Source of the DNA: Darksidea phi
Lineage: Eukaryota > Ascomycota > Dothideomycetes > Pleosporales > Lentitheciaceae
Reading direction: 5' to 3'
Length of the DNA: 64,000 nucleotides
Assembly (NCBI GenBank): GCA_030770425.1
Contig: JASJFT010000092.1
Coordinates: forward strand, 62,001 to 126,000
The notes under the pieces were generated by a model, which saw nothing but the letters and a program-made list of their open reading frames with translations, did no database searches and had not been told where the DNA came from. Below, piece by piece: positions 32,302-44,353 of the stretch; position 1 is the first letter of the stretch; every line of letters begins with the position of its first letter. The position numbers were made by a program, and so were the translations under genes.

Positions 32302-35145
32302 ATGGGCAAATCGTCATCTAAAACAAGCACCAAAGTGCTCCCACTCATCCCCATCGGTCCCCCTCTCGCCGTCCTCCCATCCACAACACTCAAGATACCC
32401 ATAAACAACCGTTCCGACATCGCCGCCATCCTCGCAAAGATCTACAGCATCTCACCCACCGCAAAACCCGACGCCGCCATCACGGTCGCATGCGTGCCAC
32501 TCAATTCACCTACAGTGTCGCCGCATGATGGGCGGTTGCTGATCGAGGATGGCTCGCTAGGAAATGACAGAGTGGAGTATGAGAGTGATCCGGTGAATGC
32601 AACGAGGAAGGATGTCTTTGGGTATGCGTGTGTTGCGAAGGTCAGCGGGGTGCAAGGGAGGAGACAGGGCGAGCTGAGCCTTGTGGTGGAAGGGTTGGAG
32701 AGGGTGAGGGTTGTGGGAGTGGTGCAGGATAGGCCGTATTTTGAGGGCGAGTTGGAGAGTGTGGAGGAGTTTGGTAAGTTACACTCGTTCTGGGGTAACA
32801 TGAGATGAATGCTAATTATCGTAGTGGATGTGTCCAACCCTGATCTTCTAGAGCAATTCAATCTGCTCAAGCAGCTTTCGCGCGAACTCCTCGCCCTTGT
32901 ACGCTTGTCCTCCATATTACCACGCACACCCACCGTTGCGCTCTCTCCGATTGTCGCACGCAGACTTGAATTATATATAGCGAGGAAGGATGTCGAAGAG
33001 GCTGGATCGTTGGCGGACTTCATGGCGAACGTGGTGGACTGCACACATGAGGAGAAGCTGCGCGTACTAGCGGCTGTAGACACCAAAGATCGCGTGGACA
33101 GAGTCATAGAGATCCTCCAAAGACAGATTAGCAGCATACAGGGCAGCACGCGAATAACGGTCGCAACCACCACGATTCCGGTTCCGGTTCCGACGGGCAG
33201 CTTCGACATCGATCAGCTACGGCGGCTGCAACAAGAGGCGCTGCGAAGAAATGGCAAGATGGGAGGCCCCAACATGCCTGGCTTTTCCGGCGGCTTCCCA
33301 GGCGGCGGAGTGAATGTTGGTGAAGAGGATACGAATGAGCTCGACGAGCTCAAGAAGAGGTTACAGGACGCGAAGTTATCACGGGAAGCAGACAAAGTGG
33401 CACAACGAGAGCTCCAAAGACTGCAAAAGATGAACCCAGCGCAGGCCGAATACCAAGTCTGCAGAAATTATCTTGAGAATCTGGCTGAGATTCCTTGGAA
33501 CAAGATGACGGTTGATCAGCTAGACGCGAAGACGCTGATCAAGGCGAAGAAGCAGCTCGATGACGATCACTACGGTCTAGACAAGATAAAGAAGAGACTC
33601 TTGGAATACTTGGCCGTCTTGAAACTCAAGGAGCAGGCGAACCGGAGTATTGACGATCAGATCAAGGCGTTGTCTGAAGTTTCGCCTCCGAAAGAGGAGA
33701 GTGAAGATAAAGATCTCCCTGAACAGCCTGCGCGAGAACCTACTGAAGAAGAGCTGAAGCTACTTGAGAAGAAGCGTATGGTCGACAAATCGCCCATCAT
33801 GCTGCTCGTTGGACCCCCAGGTACCGGAAAGACCTCACTTGCAAAATCCATCGCGACAGCGCTCGGTCGAAAGTTCCACCGTATTTCCCTCGGAGGCGTG
33901 CGCGATGAGGCTGAGATCCGCGGTCATCGTCGGACGTATGTCGCGGCTATGCCTGGTCTCATTGTCAACGGTCTAAAGAAGGTCGGCGTGGCGAATCCAG
34001 TCTTCCTCCTGGACGAGATCGACAAGCTGGGAATGTCCAACTACAACGGCGACCCAAGCGCAGCCATGCTTGAGGTCCTGGATCCCGAGCAGAATCATAC
34101 GTTTACCGATCACTACGTCAACATCCCCATCGATCTCTCAAAGGTACTTTTCATTGCGACAGCAAATTCTCTAGACACCATTCCGCCTCCACTCCTAGAT
34201 CGCATGGAAACCATTCAACTTTCTGGCTACACAACCCTCGAAAAGCGCCACATAGCCTTTCGCCATCTCATCCCCAAGCAAATCACAACAAACGGCCTTG
34301 CCCACGACAACCTCAACATTCCCACAGATGTTCTGGACAAAATAATTACATCCTATACGCGCGAATCCGGCGTCCGCAATCTTGAGCGTGAAATTGGCTC
34401 CGTATGTCGCTCCAAAGCCGTCGAATATGCTACAGCAAAGGACCTCGATACCCTCGCAGCATATAACCCGGTCGTCACAACTCAAGACCTTGACGCCATT
34501 CTCGGGATCGAGAAGTTCACCGAGGAGCTTACAGAACAACATTCACGACCTGGTGTTGTCACAGGACTCGTCGCATATTCAACGGGTGGCCAAGGCTCTA
34601 TTCTCTTTATCGAGATCGCGGATATGCCGGGGAATGGGAGAGTGCAGCTTACGGGTAAACTAGGGGATGTGCTAAAAGAGAGTGTGGAGGTGGCACTGTC
34701 TTGGGTCAAAGCGCACGCGTTCGATCTGGGTCTGGCTGCATCAGAGGATGAAGATATCATGAAGAATCGCAGTATCCACGTCCACTGTCCCAGCGGCGCT
34801 ATACCGAAAGATGGTCCTTCGGCTGGCCTCGCGCATACCATCGCGCTCATCTCGCTTTTCAGCGGCAAACCTGTACCACCTACGCTTGCTATGACAGGCG
34901 AAGTTTCTCTACGTGGTCGCGTACTACCCGTTGGTGGTATCAAGGAAAAACTTATTGGAGCGCTGAGGGCGGGTGTTGAAAGAGTGTTGTTGCCAGAGGG
35001 GAATCGGAAGGATGCAAGAGACCTACCCGAAGAAGTCCTTCGAGGATTGAAGATCGAATTTGTTGGACATATTTGGGAAGGATTGCAGGGGGTTTGGCCC
35101 GAGAGGTGGGAGCGACCGGTTGGTGGATGGGATAGTAGGCTGTAG
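32302..35145 (+). CDS. LON2: Peroxisomal Lon protease (Lon2 type)
   Basis: Two exons, 32302-32773 and 32825-35145, in matching phase, give 930 residues. It is an ATP-dependent AAA+ serine protease for quality control in the peroxisome matrix. An N-terminal substrate-recognition domain ([20 protein letters not shown] onwards) is followed by a charged linker. The AAA+ domain shows Walker [14 protein letters not shown], Walker [12 protein letters not shown] and an arginine-bearing [17 protein letters not shown] segment. The protease domain has the Ser in [12 protein letters not shown] and the Lys in [10 protein letters not shown], the Ser-Lys dyad. The last residues, GGWDSRL, end in SRL, a type 1 peroxisome targeting signal, and there is no mitochondrial presequence; both separate it from mitochondrial Pim1. 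A Gly/Met-rich insert ([16 protein letters not shown]) is typical of the fungal members. Gene family firm; the symbol follows plant/fungal usage. Confidence 0.96.
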
Positions 35146-37147
35146 ATTATAGTACAGGAAAGCAAAGATTGCTGAGTTTGTGGTACGATAGCGTTGAATC
35201 TTTTTGGGTACCTAGGCTGGGATCTGGGGTTTTCATTCCGTGTATCTTGCTTAGTTTGTGTGCCTTTATCAAGCGTATATGCTCGTCGAATTCATCTCAT
35301 TTATGGCTTTGCGTATTTGCACCATGCGTCTTGTGTCTCTCCGCTCAAGCCCCGGCTATATAAACCAGCTCTCCGACCTTACCTCTTCTTTTCTTCTTCA
35401 CGCATCACACTGCTTACATTGTTTTACTAAAACTCAACAGTCACGCAAGAATGTTTTCTTGCTCCTCGCAAATACTGCGAGAGGCCGAGTCATGGAGTCG
35501 TTCTTTGTGGACCGAAATCGCCGTTTGCGCAAGGTCATTGGGGGGATCCGAGGTGTGCCTTTGGGCTCCTGAATGCGTTCTATTGTTCAGGGACTAAAAT
35601 CAACGCCAACTGCGCCATGGAGATGAGGTTGCTCATCCAATCTCCCGTTTGATGTGGGCGCTGTCTTTTGAGATGTGTTGTATTGGGGGGAGTGTTCCGA
35701 GGATGAACAGCGATGGAGTTTCATGGTTTGGGAGGTCCAAAACATTGAAACAAAGCACAACATGTGTTTTGTGGATCGCTACTCCGAATTGCCATCCGTT
35801 CCGTTTCGTCCAGCGGGATGAGTGAGCGGGTATAAGAATCTGATGCTGCCACCTCTTTGACTACTTTTTACTACACACGCAGTCTCCCGAGAAGGTTTTT
35901 CTAAAAAGCCCAGTGCATAGATTTACGTTCGCTTGCGGACCAAAACTTTATATAACAGCTCCTATGTCCTGGCTCGGTGGATTCTAAAAACGCTAGAACG
36001 GTACCTTGAGGGAGCCTGGGGGAGGACGCGGCGTCGGACCCTCATTACCTCTGGTTGCGGGAAGAACTACAGCCTTATAAAATTAAGGGAACGATAGCCT
36101 AGAGGTCTATCCTGCGGTTTGGCATGTGGGAGTGAAGAGCCCTAGAATCAACCCTTATGTGCTTCCCGTGCTGGTTGGTGTGTTGCTTTCGAAAAAGAAC
36201 CCAGCAAAGCAATATGGTTTTCGGATGGTGTCAAAAATAGAATTGCGCCAATGTCATGCGTTGGATGAGAGCGGTCTTAAAGCCCTATTGTCATCCTTCC
36301 TCCTTGATAGGTTATGAAACCTCTCCTTCCGCTTCGGCCCACTCTCCCCGTCGACACAAGAACATCGTTTTACAAAAATAAACGACCTCCTTTTCGATGT
36401 TTTCGCCTCTAAAAATTACCCCTACACTAGATATGTTCGATCGCGTGAGTCAAGGCATTCAAGCTTTGGAAAAATCTTGAGGTTTGTAAAAAGATCAGAG
36501 TAAAATCATATGCTGCGCGGAAGGTAAAATCTAAAGCTGCCAGGCTTCTGTTTTATGCGTGTCCGTCGCTCGTCCTCTCTTAGAATTAAGAAAGACCGTG
36601 AGAATAGCTCGATGGCATTGTGAAAGAAAAGCCATTTCGTAAAACGTCATGACGGGTAGTCCATGGAAGTTGTTCTTCTTGAGCTTGAAATATCTTGTTA
36701 TTCAAAAAGCAAGCAGGCCAACCGAATGTTTGCTGGACTTGGAGGCTTTGCAAAGGTAGCTATGGCAGTATCATGCTTCCAGAACTGCAAACAAGATATT
36801 AAGATGGACAAGTACTGAGTTTTATCACGAAACAGAACTGTTTCTTCTCAGGAAGAGCCAATGGGGCGCTACGGCTTACTCACGCCATACCACAATACTG
36901 TTATCATGGCCTGAAGTATAAAATGTCACGACATTCTACTTCTTGTATCTTCACTCGTCATTTTCTATCATAACTCTAAAATAAGAGGTACAAAGCGTAT
37001 ATGTTTCGCGCTTGGAGTTGTATCAGACAGCATCATGCAATGTGTTCGCTGCCGGGTCGATACAAGCCAACAGGTGTGGTTGATTATGTTTACAACAACA
37101 CAAAGCCAGGGTTTGAATGTGTCGGAGAATGTACCATGTAAAGTATT

Positions 37148-37149
<2 letters not shown>
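35146..37149. other. Gene-poor stretch
   Basis: About 2 kb with only short frames, none over 105 codons and none with motifs. It becomes AT-richer rightward. A box-A-like TAGCCTAGAGG at about 36098 has no matching tRNA fold. No gene called. Confidence 0.45.
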
Positions 37150-37208
<59 letters not shown>

Positions 37209-37341
37209 AGTATTTTTATTTTTTTAATTTTTTTGGGGGATATTTAAAATAAAACACNNNNNNNNNNCAAACGTGGTGTTGTTTATTTTTAAACAAAAAA
37301 AAACCCCCTGTTTTATTTTTGTGTTAAATTTTCAATTTAAA

Positions 37342-37384
<43 letters not shown>
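37150..37384. other. Assembly gap: 10 Ns between poly-A and AT-rich tracts
   Basis: A run of about 57 A at 37149-37206, a T-rich stretch, ten Ns at 37258-37267, low-complexity A/T sequence and another 38-base A run to about 37384. The layout is the same as at 17.3 kb, so both are probably sequencing or assembly artefacts rather than genomic poly-A. Confidence 0.95.
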
Positions 37385-37386
<2 letters not shown>

Positions 37387-39299
37387 ATACTGCAGAGACA
37401 TATGGGAAGGCTTAGATGAGTGTTATTAATTTATGGGTCGATTCTGATTCATCATCACAACGTTAAAGATCTTAAAATATACAGAGACGGTCGCTTTTCT
37501 TCATTCAGTACTTAATCACCACATTTCCCACGATATACTCAAGACCACCACATGTTCTTTTCTCTGTGAAGACTCACTTCTAGAACAAAGTGTATCGTGG
37601 CTGCATTACCGTATCCTTGGGCGACTGTTACAAAGCTCCATGGAAATTTTATGTACTAATAACCCGCCATGAGCCGTCTATAGTAGGAATTAGAAGAGGG
37701 ATAGAACTAATAAATGCATTTGTGTTGGATTGTTGGAGCTAAATGCCACCTACATGGTTGCTGATGGGGGAAAGAGCTTTGAGTGCATAGGAATGGGTCA
37801 AACGTCTGTGTAGACTTTCGCTAGCTGTGCTAGCTAAAGTTCATCTAGACTTAGAGCGCGGCATCTTTGAATAGCTACTCGTAGTATCAGAAGTAAATAA
37901 CAATAATGGGTTCTTCTCATATTCTCCTCGTCACTAATCTTCACGGGCGTAGCTGCCGCTGAAAGTACAGAGATAAATTTCGATATTTTGGCGTATTTGC
38001 TATGATATTAGAAATTCTTACAATATTTATAATAAATATATAGATAGAGCGTAGATAGGATAAGGAATAAATAATAGTTAAGAGAGAAGTTTATCCAGGA
38101 ATAAGCCTAGATCATACAAAGGGGACTATTGGTCCGCCGAGGTGGGTATTGCTAGAACTCAAAAAGGTAATATAAAAAGGTATATTATCCCGAATACCTC
38201 GAGACAAAAGAGGGTTATTGAAACTGAAGGAGGTTGCAGTCATTACCTAAGGCGTTACGGCATGTCTGCGAGGGCAACGGCCCAAGCCGAATAAAAGAGG
38301 GCGTGGCGCGTGCCGTGGCGCAACGTTCCCAGCTTTATAGAAGAGGGTGCGGCGCACTGATAAATATTTTCTATATTTCCGAGGCTAGTCGTGTTATATA
38401 GGCCTAGGCCTATAATAGCTAAATACAGAGGCGATATTTGATAGCCTACAGCTCGCCGCTATCTACAGGTAGACGTGGGGCCAACGCGATTGAAATATTC
38501 GCTGACGTGCTAACCGCACATGCAACCATATCACCTACTGCCTCCTCTTGGGCAATGTGGCCGATAGAAGAAGGAATCGCTAAGTTTGCTGCTAAATTAC
38601 GGGGTTCATGCTCAATATCATCAATGCCCGTACGCCTTCTCCCCTAGATTTTCCTGTCGTCAACGCCGCACCGTTTTGCATGCATGTGCAGGTCCGTAAA
38701 TCCAATAAAGGACGATAATGGGCACACTGTTCCACGGTTGGCTGACGTCAAGCGTTCCACTCTTTTCATGTGCGGTTGAAATTTCAGTGCTGGTCTTCAG
38801 ATGTATGCGGTTTATCATTGAGTAGAAAAACTCCCCTACAATAGCATAGTTGCGCAATGCAGCTTTTCCTCATGAACAAAAAAGAGATAATGGGCAAATG
38901 AATTCCCACAATCTACACCTACAGAGCCACCTTTTCCGCCTTCTTCCCCGAAGACGCCTCATCCCGCTTACCTCCACATTCAGACATCGAAGGTCAGAGA
39001 ACGGAGTTTAACGCTCTAATTTTTATAGAATATTAAGTAGGTAGCCGGCTGCGTTTCTAACTGCCTCCGAGACTAGTAGATTACTATCGCTACCGCTTAA
39101 TATTATAGCAGTCTACTAGACTTAGAAGCATATAGTCTACTTAGAGGTATCTCTTTTATATCTCTCTGGTAACAGCGTAATTTTGGATCACTTGCTGTGG
39201 GGTACCCCTCATTCCCGAACTATGGGCTAATGAACCACCAGTTCTCTGAGCTAATCGTCACACGTGCACTAACCAGTTCCGGCGGCTCCATCCCCAAGG
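37385..39299. other. AT-rich, gene-free region, RIP-like patches
   Basis: About 1.9 kb. TA-rich, C/G-poor blocks at 37975-38120, 38340-38440 and 39020-39180 (TATAATATTAG-like) alternate with normal sequence (for example 38450-38650). This patchiness is what RIP leaves in old repeats. No open frame longer than 70 codons and no transposase motif survives. Confidence 0.5.
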
Positions 39300-39327
39300 A
39301 CCGGTGAGAGCCTCACCGGTTTTTTTT
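39300..39327. promoter_or_regulatory. Perfect 9-bp hairpin followed by eight Ts
   Basis: ACCGGTGAG and CTCACCGGT pair perfectly around a 3-base loop and are followed by T8 (39320-39327). It lies about 95 bp upstream of the ATG at 39422. The shape equals a bacterial intrinsic terminator; in a fungus it could act as a Pol III stop, a dyad protein-binding site or nothing. Confidence 0.35.
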
Positions 39328-39421
39328 AAGTCGTCGATTACTACAGATTTCATACTCACTTAAAGCTTTTAAGAATCTCCTCACCTGTATTACTCGTTAC
39401 GCTTTCCGACTCGTCTAGTTC

Positions 39422-42400
39422 ATGACCATTTACCCTATTATTAATTCCGGAAATATCTTCGCGATGTCCGCACTTACCCCGGCACTGCGTTCCATCTTCT
39501 CCGCGACTAACGAGAATTATGCCGCGTTGGCAAACCTCAAATTCGATTTCTCTCTTGTTAAAATGGAAGCGCCAATCGAATTCAATGGCATCGTTTCTGC
39601 GCTTTCTACGAGGCGACGAATTGAGGCTGAAGAAGGCCCCTCCCACAAGACAGCACGCAGGCTAGGAGCTCTGTTCGAAGATCTTGTGCCATCAACGCCA
39701 AAATTGATATCGGCTTACGGGCTGCGGATGTCGGAGATCATGAATACCTCTGGTGTTAATGATATTGGTACAGACCAACATGGGCCATTCCAGCCATATG
39801 TCGGAGCGGATGGTACTACCCTCTGGGCTGCGGCGACATCCGGAATCTCGGCTCTTGGAATTTATCTCCTCAGCTGTCTGCTAGCCCGCGCTTGGGATGC
39901 AAAGACAGCTACGGCGATCTGGGTGGAGCTCGTTGCAGCAAGGCGAAAGGAGATCGAAGAAGGGCTCAAAAGCAACCACAACATCTCTGCCTCTTCCGTC
40001 GTCGGCGCGTACCAAGATATCACGAGGAAAGATCTTGCATTGTGGGATAGTAGTGCGAGAGCCTGGCTTCGCAGAGCCGACAAAGCAAAAGAATGGTCGC
40101 AATGTCAGCTATCACTTGTTGTCAAGAATATCAACATTCCAATCCCCGGTGGTCCTTCACCCTATGACGAAGTCATCAATGTGTGGAAGCGATCAATGCT
40201 GGCTGTCGAGCAATTCCTGTCCGGAAAGCCACAGGATATCACCGATGGATCAATATTTTTGGCCTTTTCCGCCTGGCATCTCTATCCAGACTTAATTGTA
40301 CTTGGAGCTGAGCCGAGAAAAGTCGAGTTCAGGGACAAACTCATCCCTTCTGCTGGTGTCGGTACTGTTGGCGTGGAATCTATGTCTTTGGAAAGAGAAG
40401 GTGTCCAATGGTCATTGGCCTTATCGCACCTGCAGTATTATGGTGATCCTGTTGTGGTTCGCAGCGACCAAGACTATTCGAGATTGACCTTCGCTCAACT
40501 CCAGATCGTAGCACTTGGTGGTTTACTTGGAGGGTGGAGGATCAGTTCTCGGGACTACTTGTTAGTTGCGGAGTGGTTCAAGCTCCTTTGGTCTCGAATG
40601 GGTCTGTCTGAAGAAGACATCAAGAATGGCGATTCCTCTGAGTTCGGATGGCTCCTTCGCTTTGTAGCAGCCGCGAATCAACTGCTAGCTGCGAAAGACC
40701 AGGATCATCAGCAAAACCTCATCTTATTGAAGCATGGAAGCAGGAGAGCAAAAAGATTCTTGGCCGACCGAAATTGCGATCCTTCGCCATTTTTCGGACT
40801 TTTCAACGCTCTCACGTTATGTGGACTTCAGGAAAAGCTGGACGTAGATTCCGGGATAGCTTACCTTCGGGCGGTAGCGGAGAAACTCGGATTGAGGGCA
40901 TATGATGCAATTATTTGCTATGCTCACAACGCCTTGTACAGCATTACTCCATCCGTAGACTACTTTGAACTCGCCACGGTTCAAACATCTGACTCAAAAA
41001 CCCATGCGAGATGGATCTGCCCCAACGGCGAAGCAACATCATTCCCACCTTCGGGCACAGACGTCAACTCCCATGGCGAACTCCAGGACGAAGGATCGGT
41101 TCTAGAAGATAGAGTGAAATACGTTTCTGAGCAAGGTGAAAAATGTGAGCGTTATCCAACCGGGCCGAATTACAACTCACACACAAGCTTCTTCAGCTGG
41201 TTAAATCCGCCGCCGATCTACCTGCAAGATGATTCGATCACTGCGCATGGTAACGGTGATGCGGTTCGCCAAACTAAGAAAGCCAAAGTAAACATATCTT
41301 TTCATGCTATTATTGGGGACTGGCGTCTTGGTCTATTTCTCCAAAGCGAAGCGCGCAAAGGTCACGATCCACTACGATCCTATCAAGAAAAGGCAGAATT
41401 TGAAACAGCAAAGACAGAGAAAGTCTCAACCGCAGGACAAAATTTCAAAAACACAGAATTGGTGCCTGAGCGATTGAGAGATTACATGTGTTCCCTAATA
41501 AACGTCTCTAAAGAACAGTCGAAGGACAATTCTCTCAAGGCACCTGGAGTCTCACTGTTGTCAAACACTCACAGGTTTCACCTCGACTTCAGCAAATCCA
41601 TGTACGCTATGGATTCAGCCTCAAAGGTTTACGGCCACTTTGTTAAAGCCACAATCTCGCTAAAGCTGATAGCACAACCGCTGTGTAACTCCGCGTGGTT
41701 CCAATGTCTGTTTGAGAGATGGAAGCCTGGCTACAACAACGGGAACCCTTGGTCAACCCAAACGCCACTCCTCACTCCCCTGCAACCTCCACTGCCTGAT
41801 CGATACGAATCGTTCGGTTGTATAGCCTTGTTTGACTCAGGAACTGTTGATCTTAGCCCTGTGGACTTTGAACGTTCGTTCGCATTGTGCTCAGAGGACA
41901 CAATCTATGTACCAGCAGTGGTACTTTCCGACCCCTTTACCCGAGTGCCAGAATACGAAATGAGAAGTATCACGGGGAATATCGGCCGCCCAGGGATTTC
42001 GATCCTCGTTCCGCCTTTCGAGCCACGAATTCGAGAACTAAGTGACAGCTACAACCTGGTATTACATGAGGCATATGATTTCAAGCGCGAAGACAATTTC
42101 AGGGAAACCTCACTGCACCTGACCTTCACCGACTGGACATTCCCTCTCGCCACCGAAGGCTCGCGCACCATTGATCACGATGCTCAACTAGTAGAAGCCG
42201 TTATCTCCGTCCGCGACCGCGGCCGCTGGGTCGCCGATATCGACATTCTCGAAGTCGATTTCCAAGACATGATTCGATTCAAACCCGTGACGTCTTGCAA
42301 GGGGGAACCATGACCAAAATTACGACTTCGACTACACATCCATCGACAGCTGGGAAGAATTGTTGGATAAGCCCAGCAGCGTTGGAGTTTTCAGAGCGCA

Positions 42401-42584
42401 TGGGAATTGGGCGGCGCGATTGGCTGCTGTGAGTATCCTGTCGCGGAATGGGGCTGGAAGTCATAACTTTGGCGTCCTCGGACCAGAGCCTTTCTGTTTC
42501 AAATGCCTGGAGGAAGAATTTGAGAAACCGGGATGGAATATGCTGGATTATGAGTCGATGCTGCCATCATTTTGTATTGATTAA
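39422..42584 (+). CDS. Large fungal-specific protein of unknown function, one frameshift in a G run
   Basis: A 963-codon frame (start 39422, or Met 39464 [12 protein letters not shown]) stops at 42313, but its sequence continues at once in the next frame to 42584 ([20 protein letters not shown], then ...SMLPSFCID). The switch lies at a run of five Gs (42301-42305); with one G fewer the frames would be continuous, about 1050 residues in all. The N-terminal half includes a hydrophobic stretch ([20 protein letters not shown]); the rest looks soluble. The C-terminal region, with [36 protein letters not shown] and [15 protein letters not shown], resembles an uncharacterised family of about 1000 residues that I recall from Pezizomycotina, with no known activity. 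No ATPase or protease motif is seen. Either a base-call error or a recent pseudogene. Confidence 0.7.
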
Positions 42585-42993
42585 TATTACTTGTTTGTTT
42601 TTGGATTTGTACAGTGGGAGCCTCCTTCGCAGGGTTCGCACGAAATAGTAGATGTTTGTACATAGTAGAGATGCTATACCCACACCTTATACACGATAAT
42701 AGCCCCTCCCCCAGGAGCTTGGGCCACTACCCGGCGTGACGTCACGTTGGCTCCTGGGCTGGCTGTGTTTTTCGTGATTCCAATCACCTCATTGTGTTTC
42801 AATATTTCGATATCTCACGCAACAGGCAGCAACTACAGGACAATGATAGCTCCCAATTCACTAATGATACATGTAGACAGTTAAACGCGCCGACAACGCC
42901 GAACCCCCACTAACAACGATAGCAAGCCTCCCTAGCTAGGTATCCCCGTCGTCCGTCCTGCCTATCCCTACCGGTTCCTCCGTATTCGATCCC

Positions 42994-43363
42994 CTACGCC
43001 ATCGTTCGTATCGTATCCACTATGGACACTAGCTCTATCTTCCACGTTAGGTATTGGTTCCTTCGATAGTCTACTAAGAAGGCCGATTCCTCCCTCTTAA
43101 ACGGTCTTTCCTGTATAAGCTTGTCCTCCAGCCTGCGCAGACGGTATAGCTGCCTCTCAACGAAACGCCTATCCTCGTTATATAGGGCCTCGGACAGGAA
43201 TATATTATAGGCAACTACTAACAGCTATACGAGAATCCTATTACCGTTCGTTCCCTCGAATATATCTAACGTATAGTTAGTTTTATACTAATAATTATTA
43301 TAATTAAGGAGCCCTATCGGTAGTACCTCCCGCCTATAGCGCCGGGGACGCTCCGCCGCGATA
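42994..43363 (-). pseudogene. Relic reading frame with TAG stops inside the repeat region
   Basis: Leftward translation gives a long protein-like frame interrupted only by TAG codons. It runs from about 43363 through NYTLDIFEGTNGNRILV, a TAG, LLVVAYNIFLSEALYNEDRR, FVERQLYRLRRLEDKLIQER and YLTWKIELVSIVDTIRTMA to a TAG at 42994-42996. One internal TAG precedes YKTNYTLD and another precedes LLVV; both would be CAG (Gln) before a C-to-T change. There is no frameshift over about 370 bp. I cannot name the protein; a repeat-borne gene mutated by RIP is the simplest reading. Confidence 0.4.
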
Positions 43364-43482
43364 TTTGAAAGGTTTAGAGCACTATACTTAAATAGCCTAT
43401 TCTACTCTAGTTTCTACTAAAGGTCCTACTAAAGGACTAGGCGAACGATCGTTAGCGAAGATATATAGTTAGTAGGTATTAA

Positions 43483-43587
43483 TATAAGGAAGCTAGCTAA
43501 GGATAAGGGATAGATATAGTAAGGAAGCTAGCTAAGAATAAGAGATAGATATAAGGAAGCTAGCTAAGGATAAGAGATAGATATAAG
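43483..43587. repeat. Three tandem copies of a ~33-bp unit
   Basis: The unit AAGGAAGCTAGCTAAGGATA plus AGAGATAGATAT recurs three times in succession with a few substitutions and a short insertion between the first two. It lies inside the degenerate repeat cluster, just before copy B. Confidence 0.75.
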
Positions 43588-44353
43588 TAGGATACTAGTA
43601 TCATCGCGGGCAATTTTTATACTATAGGTGGTAGTATTAGTGCGCTAACTCCTCGCTACCGCTGTTAGTCTCCTAACGCTCTGTGGTTCGGCATTACATG
43701 TCATTTCTCGTCCAGCGCCTCAATATTCGAAACATCACCTCGTCGCTCACGATCGATAGTACTATGTACAGCTCTATAGCTCTATTATCGTGTATAAGGT
43801 GTGGGTATAGCACCTCTACTATGTACAAACTCCTACTGTGTTTCGTGCGGACCTTCTAAAGAGACTCCCACTATACAAATCCAAATCAAATACACGATAA
43901 TAGAGTTGGAGAGCTGTACACAGTACTACCAATCGTTAGCGACGAGGTGATATTTCGAACATTGAAGAGGTTTGCAGACTCTAACAGCGGTACCGATGAG
44001 TTAGCACACCCGTACTGCCGCCACAGTATAAAATTGCCTGTAATATGACTTATTACCACGGGAAAATCGCACGTACGACTCGAGTTAGGTTTATGTAAAA
44101 TCTACCGCAACACACTTTCCCTTTTTTCTACCCGAGTTAATTTGTATTCAGTTTGGATCCTCATAGCAGGAGTTTCTTTGTAAGGTCTGTATAAAATATC
44201 GTAGGACTTTGTATATACAGTAGTAGAGGTACTATACCCACACTTTATCGAATGGGTAGCAGCCATCGCATCGTCACACTCGCGGAAAATCCCAAAAAGG
44301 TGCCACAAAATACTTCTAGTATACTAAGCATAGTTATTACTATAATACCCTTC

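Larger units (their letters stand above)
42601..44250. repeat. Nested inverted copies of a degenerate repeat
   Basis: A unit containing CTATACCCACACCTTAT occurs four times. Copy A, 42601-42702, is forward. Copy B, about 43608-43884, is reversed. Copy C, about 43891-44040, is forward. Copy D, about 44208-44250, is forward and short. The right part of B pairs with A (43782-43884 against 42601-42702) and the left part pairs with C (43608-43792 against 43891-44040), so B-C is a near-contiguous foldback and A-B an inverted pair about 1.1 kb apart. Copies differ mainly by C/T and G/A transitions, as after RIP. Copy A starts 16 bp after the preceding gene's stop. Confidence 0.7.

Noticed and set aside
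36090..36160. Box A-like TAGCCTAGAGG after a 7-base GGAACGA
   Set aside because: No B box and no complementary 3' acceptor strand.
37975..39180. Centromere or telomere-proximal sequence
   Set aside because: AT-rich blocks are short and interspersed; no telomere repeat (TTAGGG) or long homogenised array is present.
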